Shown one piece after another: positions 1 through 6,802 of a stretch of DNA of 9,292 nucleotides. The translations under genes were made by a program, and so were the position numbers. Source of the stretch: Nitrospirales bacterium (GTDB lineage: Bacteria; Nitrospirota; Thermodesulfovibrionia; Thermodesulfovibrionales; Dissulfurispiraceae); assembly GCA_020846375.1 (NCBI GenBank), contig JADLDZ010000335.1, positions 1 through 9,292 on the forward strand, written 5' to 3'. The stretch's first letter is position 1; the number at the start of each line of letters is the position of its first letter. Below the pieces are notes generated by a model. That model was not told where the DNA came from. It was given only the letters and a program-made list of their open reading frames with translations, and ran no database searches.

Positions 1-1
1 A

Positions 2-604
2 TCCGGCGATTTCCTGCAGCGCTACACCTATACTCGCATCGATGAAAAAACCTCTCATCCCTTTGTCTTCCTCACAATGCACGAAGATGCGGACAAGAAG
101 TGCCCCTTCGTAAGCGCCGAAGGGTGCACGGTCTACTCCGACCGGCCCGCAAACTGCAGGTACTATCCGGTAGGGCAGGCATCCCTGAAAAAAAGGGACG
201 ACACCGCGAACCAGGTGGCCACTGAAGAATTTTATTTCTTCGTGAGGGAGGAACACTGTCTCGGCTTCAAGGAAAAGGATGAGTGGACCATACGGAGCTG
301 GCGAGATGACCAGGGCGTCGATGTCTATGACGACATGAACAGGGGATGGAAGGAGATCCTTTTCAGAAGGAATCTCACCGGTAACGAGCTGGATGAGAAG
401 AAGCAGAAAGCTTTCTATATGGCATGCTACGACCTGGACAGATTCAGGAGATTCATTTTCGAAAGCAAGTTCCTCGATGCCTTCGCCGTTGAGCCGGAAA
501 GGGTTGAAAAAATAAAGCATGACGAGGCGGAGCTGATGCAATTCGGCTTCGATTATACGAAATACGTCCTCATGATGGAAGAAACGTTGCGAAAGAAACA
601 GTAG
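2..604 (+). CDS. YkgJ-type cysteine-cluster protein, 5'-truncated
   Basis: The frame is open from base 2, so the gene starts outside the window; 200 residues are visible and the first internal ATG is at 77. The recognisable part is CPF..EGCTVY, then RP.NCRYYP at about residues 35-60 of the visible chain. This spaced Cys..Cys..Cys pattern is typical of the YkgJ/UPF0153 family, thought to bind zinc or an iron-sulfur cluster. In that family a CxxCC-type motif lies further upstream, here beyond the window edge. A further Cys (EEHC) follows. The rest is charged and mostly helical in character, without membrane segments. The biochemical role is not established for most members. It ends 64 bp from the convergent rlmN stop. 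The family call is fairly sure; the function is unknown. Confidence 0.8.
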   Translation, partial: SGDFLQRYTYTRIDEKTSHPFVFLTMHEDADKKCPFVSAEGCTVYSDRPANCRYYPVGQASLKKRDDTANQVATEEFYFFVREEHCLGFKEKDEWTIRSWRDDQGVDVYDDMNRGWKEILFRRNLTGNELDEKKQKAFYMACYDLDRFRRFIFESKFLDAFAVEPERVEKIKHDEAELMQFGFDYTKYVLMMEETLRKKQ

Positions 605-619
605 CGGGCGACGGTGATG

Positions 620-637
620 CCTGCTCGCGGAAGCAGG
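620..637. other. Hairpin between convergent genes
   Basis: CCTGCT (620-625) and AGCAGG (632-637) form a perfect 6-bp stem with a 6-nt loop. It lies in the 64-bp gap between the stops of the YkgJ-type gene and rlmN. GCCTGC (619-624) could instead pair with GCAGGC (644-649). Neither strand has a T-run after the stem, so this is not a convincing intrinsic terminator. It may only protect mRNA 3' ends or be chance. Confidence 0.3.
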
Positions 638-668
638 AGGGGGGCAGGCCGATGTCCTTCTGCAGGTG

Positions 669-1712
669 CTATCCACCCACGCCGGCACTGCGTCGGCACT
701 TCGCTTTCAACTGACCGCAGGCAGCAAGAATATCCTGCCCCTTGCTCTTCCGCAGGAGAGCGGTAACGCCCCCCTCGGAGAGAATTCGCTGAAACTCCAG
801 TATCCTCTCCTCTTCCGGTCTCCGGAACTCCGCCCCTGCGCTGGAATTGAAGGGGATAAGGTTGACTTTCGCAGGAATTCCCCTCAGGAGCCTGACCAGT
901 CGTCCCGCATCCTCCGGCGAATCATTTATTCCACCGAGCAAAACATACTCGAAGGTGATTCGCCTGCGGGGAGGGAGGGGGAACTCCCGGCATGCCTGCA
1001 GCAATTCGCCCAAGGGACAAATCCTGTTTACCGGCATGAGTGAGTCCCTCATCGCATCGGTCGTGGCATTCAGGGAGATGGCAAGGTTCACCAGGGGCAC
1101 CCTTTCCGGGAGCACGCGGATCTTCGGAACGATCCCGGAGGTGGAGAGGGTAATCCTGCGCGGGGAGATCTTCATGAGCTCCGTGATCCGCCAGAGGGCC
1201 TCCACCACATGGTCGAAATTGGCGAGGGGCTCTCCCATCCCCATGAAAACAATGTTGGTAATCTGCCGGGGGATGATAAGCCTGCCCGCCGCAATGATCT
1301 GATCGGCGATCTCGTGGGGCATGAGATTACGCCTGAGCCCCAAGCTGCCGGTAAGGCAGAAGCGGCAGCACATGGCGCAGCCTACCTGTGAGGAGATGCA
1401 GAGGGTAAGACGGTCCTCATCGGGAATGAGGACGCTTTCGATAGTTTCTCCGTCTTCGAGGCCGAACAGGAATTTTTCCGTGCCGTCCCGGGAGATCTGC
1501 CGGTTCAGGAGCTCCAGGTTGCTGATGTACGCCCTTTCGGAAAGCTTCTCCCGCAGCCCCTTCGAAAGCTCGGTAATCTCCTGCAGCGACTGTGCACGCC
1601 TCTCGTATATCCAATGCAGGATCTGCTTCGCCCTGAAAGCGGGAAGCCCCACCTCCCGGACAAAGAGCTCCGTCTCCCGTTTTGACAGGGCCTTCAAATT
1701 TATTGTGCGCAT
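669..1712 (-). CDS. rlmN: Dual-specificity 23S rRNA/tRNA adenine-C2 methyltransferase RlmN
   Basis: Radical-SAM enzyme that methylates C2 of 23S rRNA A2503 and, in E. coli, of A37 in some tRNAs. The 347-residue protein has the family's usual length. Cys112, Cys116 and Cys119 form the CxxxCxxC cluster motif. Cys105 and Cys332 (in ACGQL) match the two catalytic cysteines, Cys118 and Cys355, of the E. coli enzyme. GMGEP, the SAM-binding motif, is at 158-162. The N-terminal RNA-binding accessory domain is intact (FRAKQILHWIY at 26-36). An extra cysteine (Cys115) sits inside the cluster loop. The ATG at 1712 follows an AGAGGA ribosome site at close spacing. The gene lies beyond the ahcY terminator and has a perfect -10 box about 50 bp upstream, so it is probably transcribed separately from the leu-asd-metK-ahcY block. 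Confidence 0.96.
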   Translation of the reverse strand: MRTINLKALSKRETELFVREVGLPAFRAKQILHWIYERRAQSLQEITELSKGLREKLSERAYISNLELLNRQISRDGTEKFLFGLEDGETIESVLIPDEDRLTLCISSQVGCAMCCRFCLTGSLGLRRNLMPHEIADQIIAAGRLIIPRQITNIVFMGMGEPLANFDHVVEALWRITELMKISPRRITLSTSGIVPKIRVLPERVPLVNLAISLNATTDAMRDSLMPVNRICPLGELLQACREFPLPPRRRITFEYVLLGGINDSPEDAGRLVRLLRGIPAKVNLIPFNSSAGAEFRRPEEERILEFQRILSEGGVTALLRKSKGQDILAACGQLKAKCRRSAGVGG

Positions 1713-1762
1713 TTTCCTCTCATAAGGATGTTTTGCCGGTCCGCCGTACTCTCCCTCTCCTG

Positions 1763-1768
1763 ATTATA
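1763..1768 (-). promoter_or_regulatory. Candidate -10 box for rlmN
   Basis: The - strand reads TATAAT here, an exact sigma-70-type -10 hexamer, about 50 bp before the rlmN start and downstream of the ahcY terminator. No good -35 hexamer lies 16-18 bp upstream (CCGGTT at 17 bp), so the call rests on the -10 and on position. Confidence 0.45.
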
Positions 1769-1800
1769 TCACTATCCGCCCCATGAACCGGCAGGACAAC

Positions 1801-1825
1801 AAAAAAGGGGGACTTGCGGTCCCCC
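1801..1825 (-). terminator. Rho-independent terminator after ahcY
   Basis: On the - strand GGGGGAC and GTCCCCC form a perfect 7-bp GC-rich stem with a 5-nt loop, followed at once by six T residues (+ strand A-run, 1801-1806). It begins 27 bp after the ahcY stop. It marks the likely end of the leuD-leuB-asd-metK-ahcY transcription unit. Confidence 0.9.
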
Positions 1826-1851
1826 CCGTCTTCAGCTCTGCTTCTCTATTT

Positions 1852-3111
1852 CTATGTGCCCATCTCCCAGCTCTGCAGATATTTCTTCTGCTCGGGGGTA
1901 AGGGTGTCGATCCTGATACCCATCGCCTTCAGCTTGAGACGGGCAATTTCCTTATCGATCTTCTCCGGCACGCTGTACACCGTTTTTTCGAGCTTCTTCG
2001 CGTTTTTCACCATGAATTCGGCACATAACGCCTGGTTCGCAAAGCTCATGTCCATGACCGCCGAGGGATGTCCCTCCGCCGCTGCGAGATTGATCAGCCT
2101 TCCCTCCCCGAGGAGATAGATCCTCTTGCCGCTCTTGAGGGTGAACTCCTCTACGAAGTCCCTGATCATTCGCCTTGCCTTGGACAACCTTTCGAGGCTC
2201 TCGATGTCGATCTCCACGTTGAAGTGCCCCGTGTTGCAGACAATCGCGCCGTCCTTCATCACGGAGAAGCAGTCCTTGGAGATCACGTTGATATCCCCGG
2301 TGGCGGTGACAAAGATATCTCCGATCTTCGCCGCCTCCTTGACGGGCATGATCTCATACCCGTCCATGGTGGCTTCGAGGGCCTTGAGCGGATCAATCTC
2401 GGTGACGATAACCCGTGCGCCCATTCCCTTCGCCCTCATAGCAACACCTCTGCCGCACCAGCCGTACCCTGCAACGACAAAAACCGAACCCGCAATGAGC
2501 CTGTTCGTCGCCCGGATGATGCCGTCCATGGTGCTCTGTCCGGTACCGTAACGGTTGTCGAAGAGGTGTTTGGTAAATGCGTCGTTGACTGCGATGATGG
2601 GGTACTGGAGTGCGCCGTCCGCCGCCATGGCCTTCAGCCTGATGACGCCGGTCGTCGTCTCCTCGGTTCCGCCGATGACGTCCTTGAGCAGCCTCTTCTC
2701 CTCTTTATGCAGGGTTGAAACGACATCCGCACCATCATCCATGGTAATCTGGGGCCCAAGGGAGAGGGCATCCTTGATGTGGCGGTAATACGTCTTCGTG
2801 TCCTCTCCCTTGATGGCAAACACCGAGATCCCCGAATTCTTTGCAAGGGATGCCGCCGCATCGTCCTGAGTGCTCAGGGGATTGGATGCACAGAGAGCGA
2901 TATCCGCACCTCCTGCCTTCAGTGTCTCCATAAGGCTTGCCGTCTCCGTGGTGACATGGAGGCAGGCAACCACCTTGATTCCTTTCAGGGGCTTCTCCTT
3001 GCTGAACCTCTCGGTGATGCTCTTCAGGACAGGCATCTCCTGAGCGGCCCACTCTATCCGCAGCTTTCCTTTCTTCGCCAATCCGAGATCCTTCACATCG
3101 TGTTTTACCAT
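1852..3111 (-). CDS. ahcY: Adenosylhomocysteinase (S-adenosyl-L-homocysteine hydrolase)
   Basis: NAD-dependent cytoplasmic enzyme that splits S-adenosylhomocysteine into adenosine and homocysteine, relieving product inhibition of methyltransferases. The reading frame is open to 3210, but the ATG at 3111 is chosen: it gives a normal N-terminus (MVKHDVKDLG) and has GGAGG upstream. The protein is then 419 residues, the short form lacking the ~40-residue insert of longer bacterial enzymes. Visible landmarks are CLHVTTETA (50-58, substrate binding), NDAFTK (176-181, with the catalytic lysine region), the NAD-binding loop VAGYGWCGRG (213-222), CNTGHFN (292-298) and EGHPS (346-350). The C-terminus LTPEQKKYL..WE.GT is typical of the short type. 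It lies 123 bp after metK and ends at a strong terminator. Its leader can form an unusual hairpin over an anti-Shine-Dalgarno tract. Confidence 0.97.
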   Translation of the reverse strand: MVKHDVKDLGLAKKGKLRIEWAAQEMPVLKSITERFSKEKPLKGIKVVACLHVTTETASLMETLKAGGADIALCASNPLSTQDDAAASLAKNSGISVFAIKGEDTKTYYRHIKDALSLGPQITMDDGADVVSTLHKEEKRLLKDVIGGTEETTTGVIRLKAMAADGALQYPIIAVNDAFTKHLFDNRYGTGQSTMDGIIRATNRLIAGSVFVVAGYGWCGRGVAMRAKGMGARVIVTEIDPLKALEATMDGYEIMPVKEAAKIGDIFVTATGDINVISKDCFSVMKDGAIVCNTGHFNVEIDIESLERLSKARRMIRDFVEEFTLKSGKRIYLLGEGRLINLAAAEGHPSAVMDMSFANQALCAEFMVKNAKKLEKTVYSVPEKIDKEIARLKLKAMGIRIDTLTPEQKKYLQSWEMGT

Positions 3112-3116
3112 TCGTT

Positions 3117-3126
3117 TCGTTCCTCC
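3117..3126 (-). promoter_or_regulatory. ahcY ribosome binding site that fixes the start
   Basis: The - strand reads GGAGGAACGA, with GGAGG 10 nt before the ATG at 3111. It supports this start over the upstream ATG at 3210. The same 10 bases recur exactly at 3191-3200, inside the 5' arm of the leader hairpin. Confidence 0.75.
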
Positions 3127-3153
3127 AAGCAAGTAGGTAGCAGAAAAGTAAAC

Positions 3154-3204
3154 CGGTGGAGGGAGGGAGGGCGCCTCGCAGCGTCCCCGCTCGTTCCTCC
3201 ACCG
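3154..3204 (-). promoter_or_regulatory. ahcY leader hairpin with anti-Shine-Dalgarno tract
   Basis: In the metK-ahcY gap the - strand transcript can form a perfect 9-bp stem: CGGUGGAGG (3204-3196) with CCUCCACCG (3162-3154), enclosing 33 nt. A small inner stem AGCG-GGGA-CGCU with a GNRA-type loop lies inside. The 3' arm is part of a repeated CCCUCCCUCCCUCC tract, complementary to Shine-Dalgarno sequences. Its CCUCCA could instead pair with UGGAGG at the true ahcY ribosome site. There is no good U-run after the stem, so transcription termination is less likely than translational control. It does not match the SAH riboswitch consensus. The stem is plain in the sequence; the function is inferred. 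Confidence 0.45.
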
Positions 3205-3234
3205 CTTCACCTTTCCACTTTTTAGTACAGTTTA

Positions 3235-4389
3235 TTACAATCCCGCTTCCTTTTTCAGTGCCTCCGCCATATCCGTCTGCTCCCAGGAGAATTCCGGCTC
3301 AGTCCTCCCGAAATGACCATAGGCGGCGGTCTTCTTGTAAATAGGCCTCCTGAGATCGAGCTTAGTGATGATGCCCTTCGGCGTCATGTCGAAATTCTTC
3401 GTGATCAGCGCAGAGATCTTCTTGTCTTCGAGGGTGCCCGTACCAAAGGTATCGACAAAAACAGACACCGGCTCAGGGATGCCGATGGCATAGGCGAGCT
3501 GGATCTCGCACCGTGCCGCGATACCGGAAGCCACGATGTTCTTGGCGATATACCTCGCCATGTACGAAGCGGAACGGTCGACCTTTGAGGGATCCTTCCC
3601 GGAGAAGCAGCCTCCCCCGTGGCTCCCCACTCCGCCGTACGTATCGACGATGATCTTCCTTCCGGTAAGGCCCGTATCACCCTGGGGGCCTCCGATGACG
3701 AAACGTCCGGTGGGGTTGATGTGGTACACCACGTTTTCCTCGTCGAGAAGCTCCGGGGGCATCACCGGCTTGATGACCTTCTCTATGATATCCTCCCGCA
3801 TCTCCTTCAGCGTGATATCAGGGCTGTGCTGCGTGGAGATGACTATCGTGCGCACTTTGTGCGGCTTCCCGTCCCGGTACTCGATGGAAACCTGCGATTT
3901 GCCGTCAGGGCGTAGGTAGCTGAGTACATCCTTTTTCCTCACCTCCGACAGCCTCCGTGTGAGCTTGTGTGCGAGCATGAGCGTCATGGGCATCAATTCA
4001 GGGGTCTCGTCACAGGCAAAACCGAACATGAGCCCCTGGTCTCCGGCTCCCCCGACATCGACTCCCATGGCAATGTCGGTGGATTGCTTGTCGATGGACG
4101 TTATCACCGCGCACGTCTCATAATCGAACCCGTATTTGGCCCGGGTGTAGCCGATATCCCTGATGGTCTCCCTCACAATATCAGGGATGTGGACATAGCA
4201 GTTCGTGGTGATCTCCCCCGCCACAAACGCCATTCCCGTAGTGACAAGGCATTCGCATGCAACCCTTGCCGTAGGATCCTGACCGATGATTGCATCCAGT
4301 ATCGCATCGGATATCTGGTCCGCAATCTTGTCCGGATGCCCTTCCGTTACCGATTCAGAAGTAAACAAAAAATCCCTGCCATTTGCCAT
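3235..4389 (-). CDS. metK: S-adenosylmethionine synthetase (methionine adenosyltransferase)
   Basis: Makes SAM from methionine and ATP, releasing phosphate and diphosphate; cytoplasmic, normally a tetramer needing Mg2+ and K+. The 384-residue protein has the standard bacterial length. Near the N-terminus is SESVTEGHPDKIADQ (11-25), with the catalytic His18 of the GHPDK motif. The signature GAGDQG is at 114-119 and the P-loop-like GGGCFSGKD at 258-266, where most homologues have Ala in place of Cys261. DPSKVDRSA follows directly (266-274). The ATG at 4389 is preceded by a near-ideal GGAGGTGA site. It is followed by ahcY, which removes the by-product of SAM use, and preceded by asd, which feeds methionine synthesis. 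A hairpin lies in its leader. Confidence 0.98.
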   Translation of the reverse strand: MANGRDFLFTSESVTEGHPDKIADQISDAILDAIIGQDPTARVACECLVTTGMAFVAGEITTNCYVHIPDIVRETIRDIGYTRAKYGFDYETCAVITSIDKQSTDIAMGVDVGGAGDQGLMFGFACDETPELMPMTLMLAHKLTRRLSEVRKKDVLSYLRPDGKSQVSIEYRDGKPHKVRTIVISTQHSPDITLKEMREDIIEKVIKPVMPPELLDEENVVYHINPTGRFVIGGPQGDTGLTGRKIIVDTYGGVGSHGGGCFSGKDPSKVDRSASYMARYIAKNIVASGIAARCEIQLAYAIGIPEPVSVFVDTFGTGTLEDKKISALITKNFDMTPKGIITKLDLRRPIYKKTAAYGHFGRTEPEFSWEQTDMAEALKKEAGL

Positions 4390-4415
4390 GGTTCACCTCC
4401 ATTATGTATTGCGCA

Positions 4416-4439
4416 GGGCAAATAATGACATATCTGCCC
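4416..4439 (-). promoter_or_regulatory. Hairpin in metK leader
   Basis: In the transcript GGGCAGAUA (4439-4431) pairs with UAUUUGCCC (4424-4416): nine base pairs including one G-U, with a 6-nt loop. It ends 26 nt before the metK ATG and does not cover the ribosome site (4393-4400). No U-run follows. The asd-metK gap is too short and lacks the conserved cores of the SAM riboswitches I know. It could be an attenuator part, a processing signal or an mRNA-stability element. Confidence 0.35.
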
Positions 4440-4457
4440 GGAATAGTGTTCATAATC

Positions 4458-4484
4458 GCCGGGACGCGCCTATGGTGCGCCGGC
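4458..4484 (-). other. GC-rich stem-loop just after asd
   Basis: GCCGG and CCGGC form the outer stem. An inner, imperfect CGCACC/GGCGCG stem on the - strand leaves a 3-nt loop and a 2-nt bulge. It starts seven bases after the asd stop codon. No T-run follows, so read-through into metK is expected. A role in mRNA stability or partial termination is possible. Confidence 0.3.
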
Positions 4485-4490
4485 CTGCCG

Positions 4491-5603
4491 TTATCTTTCC
4501 ACCAGGATGCGGAGCATGCGCCGGAGCGGCTCAGCAGCGCCCCACAGGAGCTGGTCGCCGCAGGTGAAGGCAGCCAGGAACTGTGGCCCCATGTTCATCT
4601 TCCGCAGCCGTCCGACAGGCACGGTGAGGGTGCCGGTCACCGCGGCGGGAGTGAGCTCACGCATGGTGGCTTCGCGCTGATTGGGCACCACCTTTACCCA
4701 TTTGTTATGCCGGGCGAGCACGTCATGGATCTCGTCCAGAGGCACATCCTCGGTAAGCTTTACGGTAAGCGCCTGGCTGTGGCAGCGCATGGCGCCGACG
4801 CGCACGCAGATGCCGTCGATGGGAACGGGATTCCCCTCGCGGCCAAGGATCTTGTTGGTTTCGGCCTGTCCCTTCCACTCCTCACGGCTCTGGCCGTTCT
4901 CCAGCTGCCTGTCGATCCAGGGGATAAGCGAGCAGGCGAGCGGAACACCGAAGAAATCCCGGGGATACGCATCGGAGCGGACGTGCTCGGCCACCGTGCC
5001 GTCGATCTCCAGAATGGCGCTGGAAGGGTCATCCAGCAGGCCCTTCACCGAGCCGTGGGCGGAGCCCATCTGTTTGAGCAGCTCGCGCATGTTATTGGCA
5101 CCCGCCCCCGAGGCTGCCTGGTAGGTCATGGCGCTCATCCATTCAATGAGCCCCCGCTCGTAAAGCCCCCCCAGTGCCATGAGCATCAGGGATACCGTGC
5201 AGTTGCCGCCGATATAATTCCTGATCCCTTTCGTCAATCCGTCCTCGATCACCGTGAGGTTCACCGGATCGAGGATAATAATGGCGTCTCGCTCCATGCG
5301 CAGAGTGGAAGCGGCGTCGATCCAGTAGCCCTGCCAGCCCGCAGCCCGCAGCCTGGGGTAGACGTCGTTCGTGTATTCGCCTCCCTGACAGGAGACGATG
5401 GCATCCATCGCCTTCAACTCGTTGATGTTCTTAGCATCTTTCAGCGGCGGAGCGTCCTTGCCCACCCCGGGAGCCTTGCCGCCCACATTCGAGGTGGTAA
5501 AGAAAACCGGTTCAATGGGATCGAAGTCCCTTTCCTCACGCATACGGCCCATGAGCACCGAACCGACCATGCCGCGCCATCCTACAAAACCCACTCGCAT
5601 CAT
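4491..5603 (-). CDS. asd: Aspartate-semialdehyde dehydrogenase, gamma-proteobacterial type
   Basis: Reduces aspartyl phosphate to aspartate semialdehyde with NADPH, the branch point to lysine/diaminopimelate, threonine and methionine. The 370-residue protein is collinear with E. coli Asd as I remember it, including GFxGWRGMVGSVL (5-17) at the N-terminus, GGNCTVSLM (132-140) with catalytic Cys135, NGQSREEWKGQAETNKIL (236-253), and RCHSQA (273-278) with the active-site His275. The end, LLWGAAEPLRRMLR, also matches. ATGs at 5603 and 5600 are adjacent; the first gives the same N-terminal length as E. coli. AGGA and GGGAG lie just upstream. This subtype is distinct from the shorter ~340-residue Asd of most non-gamma bacteria, so transfer is possible. 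The leuD-leuB-asd order resembles the leu-asd cluster of Pseudomonas and beta-proteobacteria. Confidence 0.97.
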   Translation of the reverse strand: MMRVGFVGWRGMVGSVLMGRMREERDFDPIEPVFFTTSNVGGKAPGVGKDAPPLKDAKNINELKAMDAIVSCQGGEYTNDVYPRLRAAGWQGYWIDAASTLRMERDAIIILDPVNLTVIEDGLTKGIRNYIGGNCTVSLMLMALGGLYERGLIEWMSAMTYQAASGAGANNMRELLKQMGSAHGSVKGLLDDPSSAILEIDGTVAEHVRSDAYPRDFFGVPLACSLIPWIDRQLENGQSREEWKGQAETNKILGREGNPVPIDGICVRVGAMRCHSQALTVKLTEDVPLDEIHDVLARHNKWVKVVPNQREATMRELTPAAVTGTLTVPVGRLRKMNMGPQFLAAFTCGDQLLWGAAEPLRRMLRILVER

Positions 5604-5725
5604 TCTTCCTGCTCCCGATAGAATCTATTGCCCGTCTATAATACCACACAACCTGTTCTCCGGCAGGGTCGGTCGGACCGCAGGTGTCCCGCGCAGACCA
5701 AAAGCGGAGGAAAGGCTCTTGCTCC

Positions 5726-6802
5726 CTACACCAGATCCGCCACCATATCGCCGACTTCGGTGGTCGAATATCCCATGTTTCCGGCGGCCTGGCTCTTCAT
5801 CTTCCGCATTACCGCCATCATCGCCGTTTCAATCGCCTGCGCGGCACCCGCCTCACCAAGGGTATCGAGCATCATCATCGCCGCGCCGATCGCCGCCATC
5901 GGGTTGATCACCTTCTTGCCGGTATATTTCGGCGCACTGCCGCCCATGGGCTCGAACATCGAAACCCCCTCGGGGTTGATGTTCCCGCCGGAGGCTACGC
6001 CGAGCCCGCCCTGGATCATGGCGCCGAGGTCGGTAATGATGTCGCCGAAGAGGTTTTCGGTAACCGTCACATCGAACCACTCAGGGTTCTTTACGAACCA
6101 CATATTCGCGGCATCGACATGGTTGTAGTCGCGCTTGAGCTCTGGGTACTGCTTCGCTCCCATCTCCTCGAAAGCCCGGTACCAGAGATCACCGCAGTGG
6201 GTGAGCACGTTCCGCTTGTGGATAAGCGTGATCGGTTTTTCGGCATACTTCGGGTTCTTCGCATTCCGTTTCTTCTTCAGCTCGAAGGCGTATTTCAGGC
6301 AGCGGTCCACCGTGCGCCGGTCGTAGATCATCAACTGCGTGGCGATCTCGTCCGGGGTGCCGACCCGCGTCGCCCCTCCATGGCCCGTATAAATACCGCC
6401 CGTATTTTCGCGGATGACCACAAAATCGATATGCTCGGGACCTTTGTCCCTGAGCGGGGTCTCCACGTTTGGATAAAGCCGCACCGGCCGGAGATTGATG
6501 TACTGGTCCAGCGCAAAGCGTATCTTGAGAAGGATTCCGGTCTCGAGGATACCCGGCTTTACATCGGGATGCCCGATCGCTCCCAGAAAGATCGAGTCGA
6601 ACTTTCCGAGTTCCCCGATGGCGCTGCCTGGGAGCGTCTCCCCGGTCCTCAGGTAGCGCTCTCCCCCGAAATCAAAATTCGTATACTCGAGGGTAAAGCC
6701 GAACTTCCGCGATGCGGCAGCGAGGACTTTCATCCCCTCCGCCACCACCTCCGGCCCGGTCCCGTCCCCCGGAATCACTGCAATAATGTAGGTCTTGCTC
6801 AT
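5726..6802 (-). CDS. leuB: 3-isopropylmalate dehydrogenase (beta-decarboxylating dehydrogenase family)
   Basis: Oxidises and decarboxylates 3-isopropylmalate to 2-oxoisocaproate in leucine synthesis. The start at 6802 gives 358 residues and IAVIPGDGTGPEV at 7-19; its ATG overlaps the leuD stop (ATGA), implying translational coupling, and GGGAG lies 7 nt upstream. The upstream ATG at 6835 would lie inside leuD. Substrate residues are visible: ILLKIR (90-95), NLRP with Arg105, Arg131 in RENTGGIY with Tyr138, Lys196, Asp230, and NLFGDIITD with Asp254 and Asp258. The cofactor loop is odd: GGSAPKYTGK (287-296) replaces the usual HGSAPDIAGK, so the NAD-selecting Asp is Lys292, next to Tyr293, as in NADP-dependent isocitrate dehydrogenase, and the His is Gly287. 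An NADP-using or otherwise divergent enzyme is possible, but leuD linkage favours the leucine role. Confidence 0.9.
   Translation of the reverse strand: MSKTYIIAVIPGDGTGPEVVAEGMKVLAAASRKFGFTLEYTNFDFGGERYLRTGETLPGSAIGELGKFDSIFLGAIGHPDVKPGILETGILLKIRFALDQYINLRPVRLYPNVETPLRDKGPEHIDFVVIRENTGGIYTGHGGATRVGTPDEIATQLMIYDRRTVDRCLKYAFELKKKRNAKNPKYAEKPITLIHKRNVLTHCGDLWYRAFEEMGAKQYPELKRDYNHVDAANMWFVKNPEWFDVTVTENLFGDIITDLGAMIQGGLGVASGGNINPEGVSMFEPMGGSAPKYTGKKVINPMAAIGAAMMMLDTLGEAGAAQAIETAMMAVMRKMKSQAAGNMGYSTTEVGDMVADLV

Noticed and set aside
3112..3210. 33-residue N-terminal extension of AhcY from the ATG at 3210
   Set aside because: It would cover the leader hairpin, has no matching ribosome site and adds residues not seen in the family; the ATG at 3111 has GGAGG.
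3112..3234. SAH riboswitch upstream of ahcY
   Set aside because: GAGGA, GCUGC and AGGC fragments occur, but the continuous conserved cores (GAGCGCUGC, AGGCUCG and the closing GGCGCUC) are absent, so the known class is not supported.
4383..5621. 412-residue open frame on the + strand opposite asd
   Set aside because: It mirrors the codon pattern of the well-identified asd gene, has no recognisable motifs or ribosome site, and looks like a shadow of GC-rich third positions.
5638..5687. Promoter or structured leader between leuB and asd (TATTAT box, CGGTCGGACCG dyad)
   Set aside because: The -10-like box has no -35 at proper spacing and the possible stems are only 4-5 bp with bulges; too weak to annotate.
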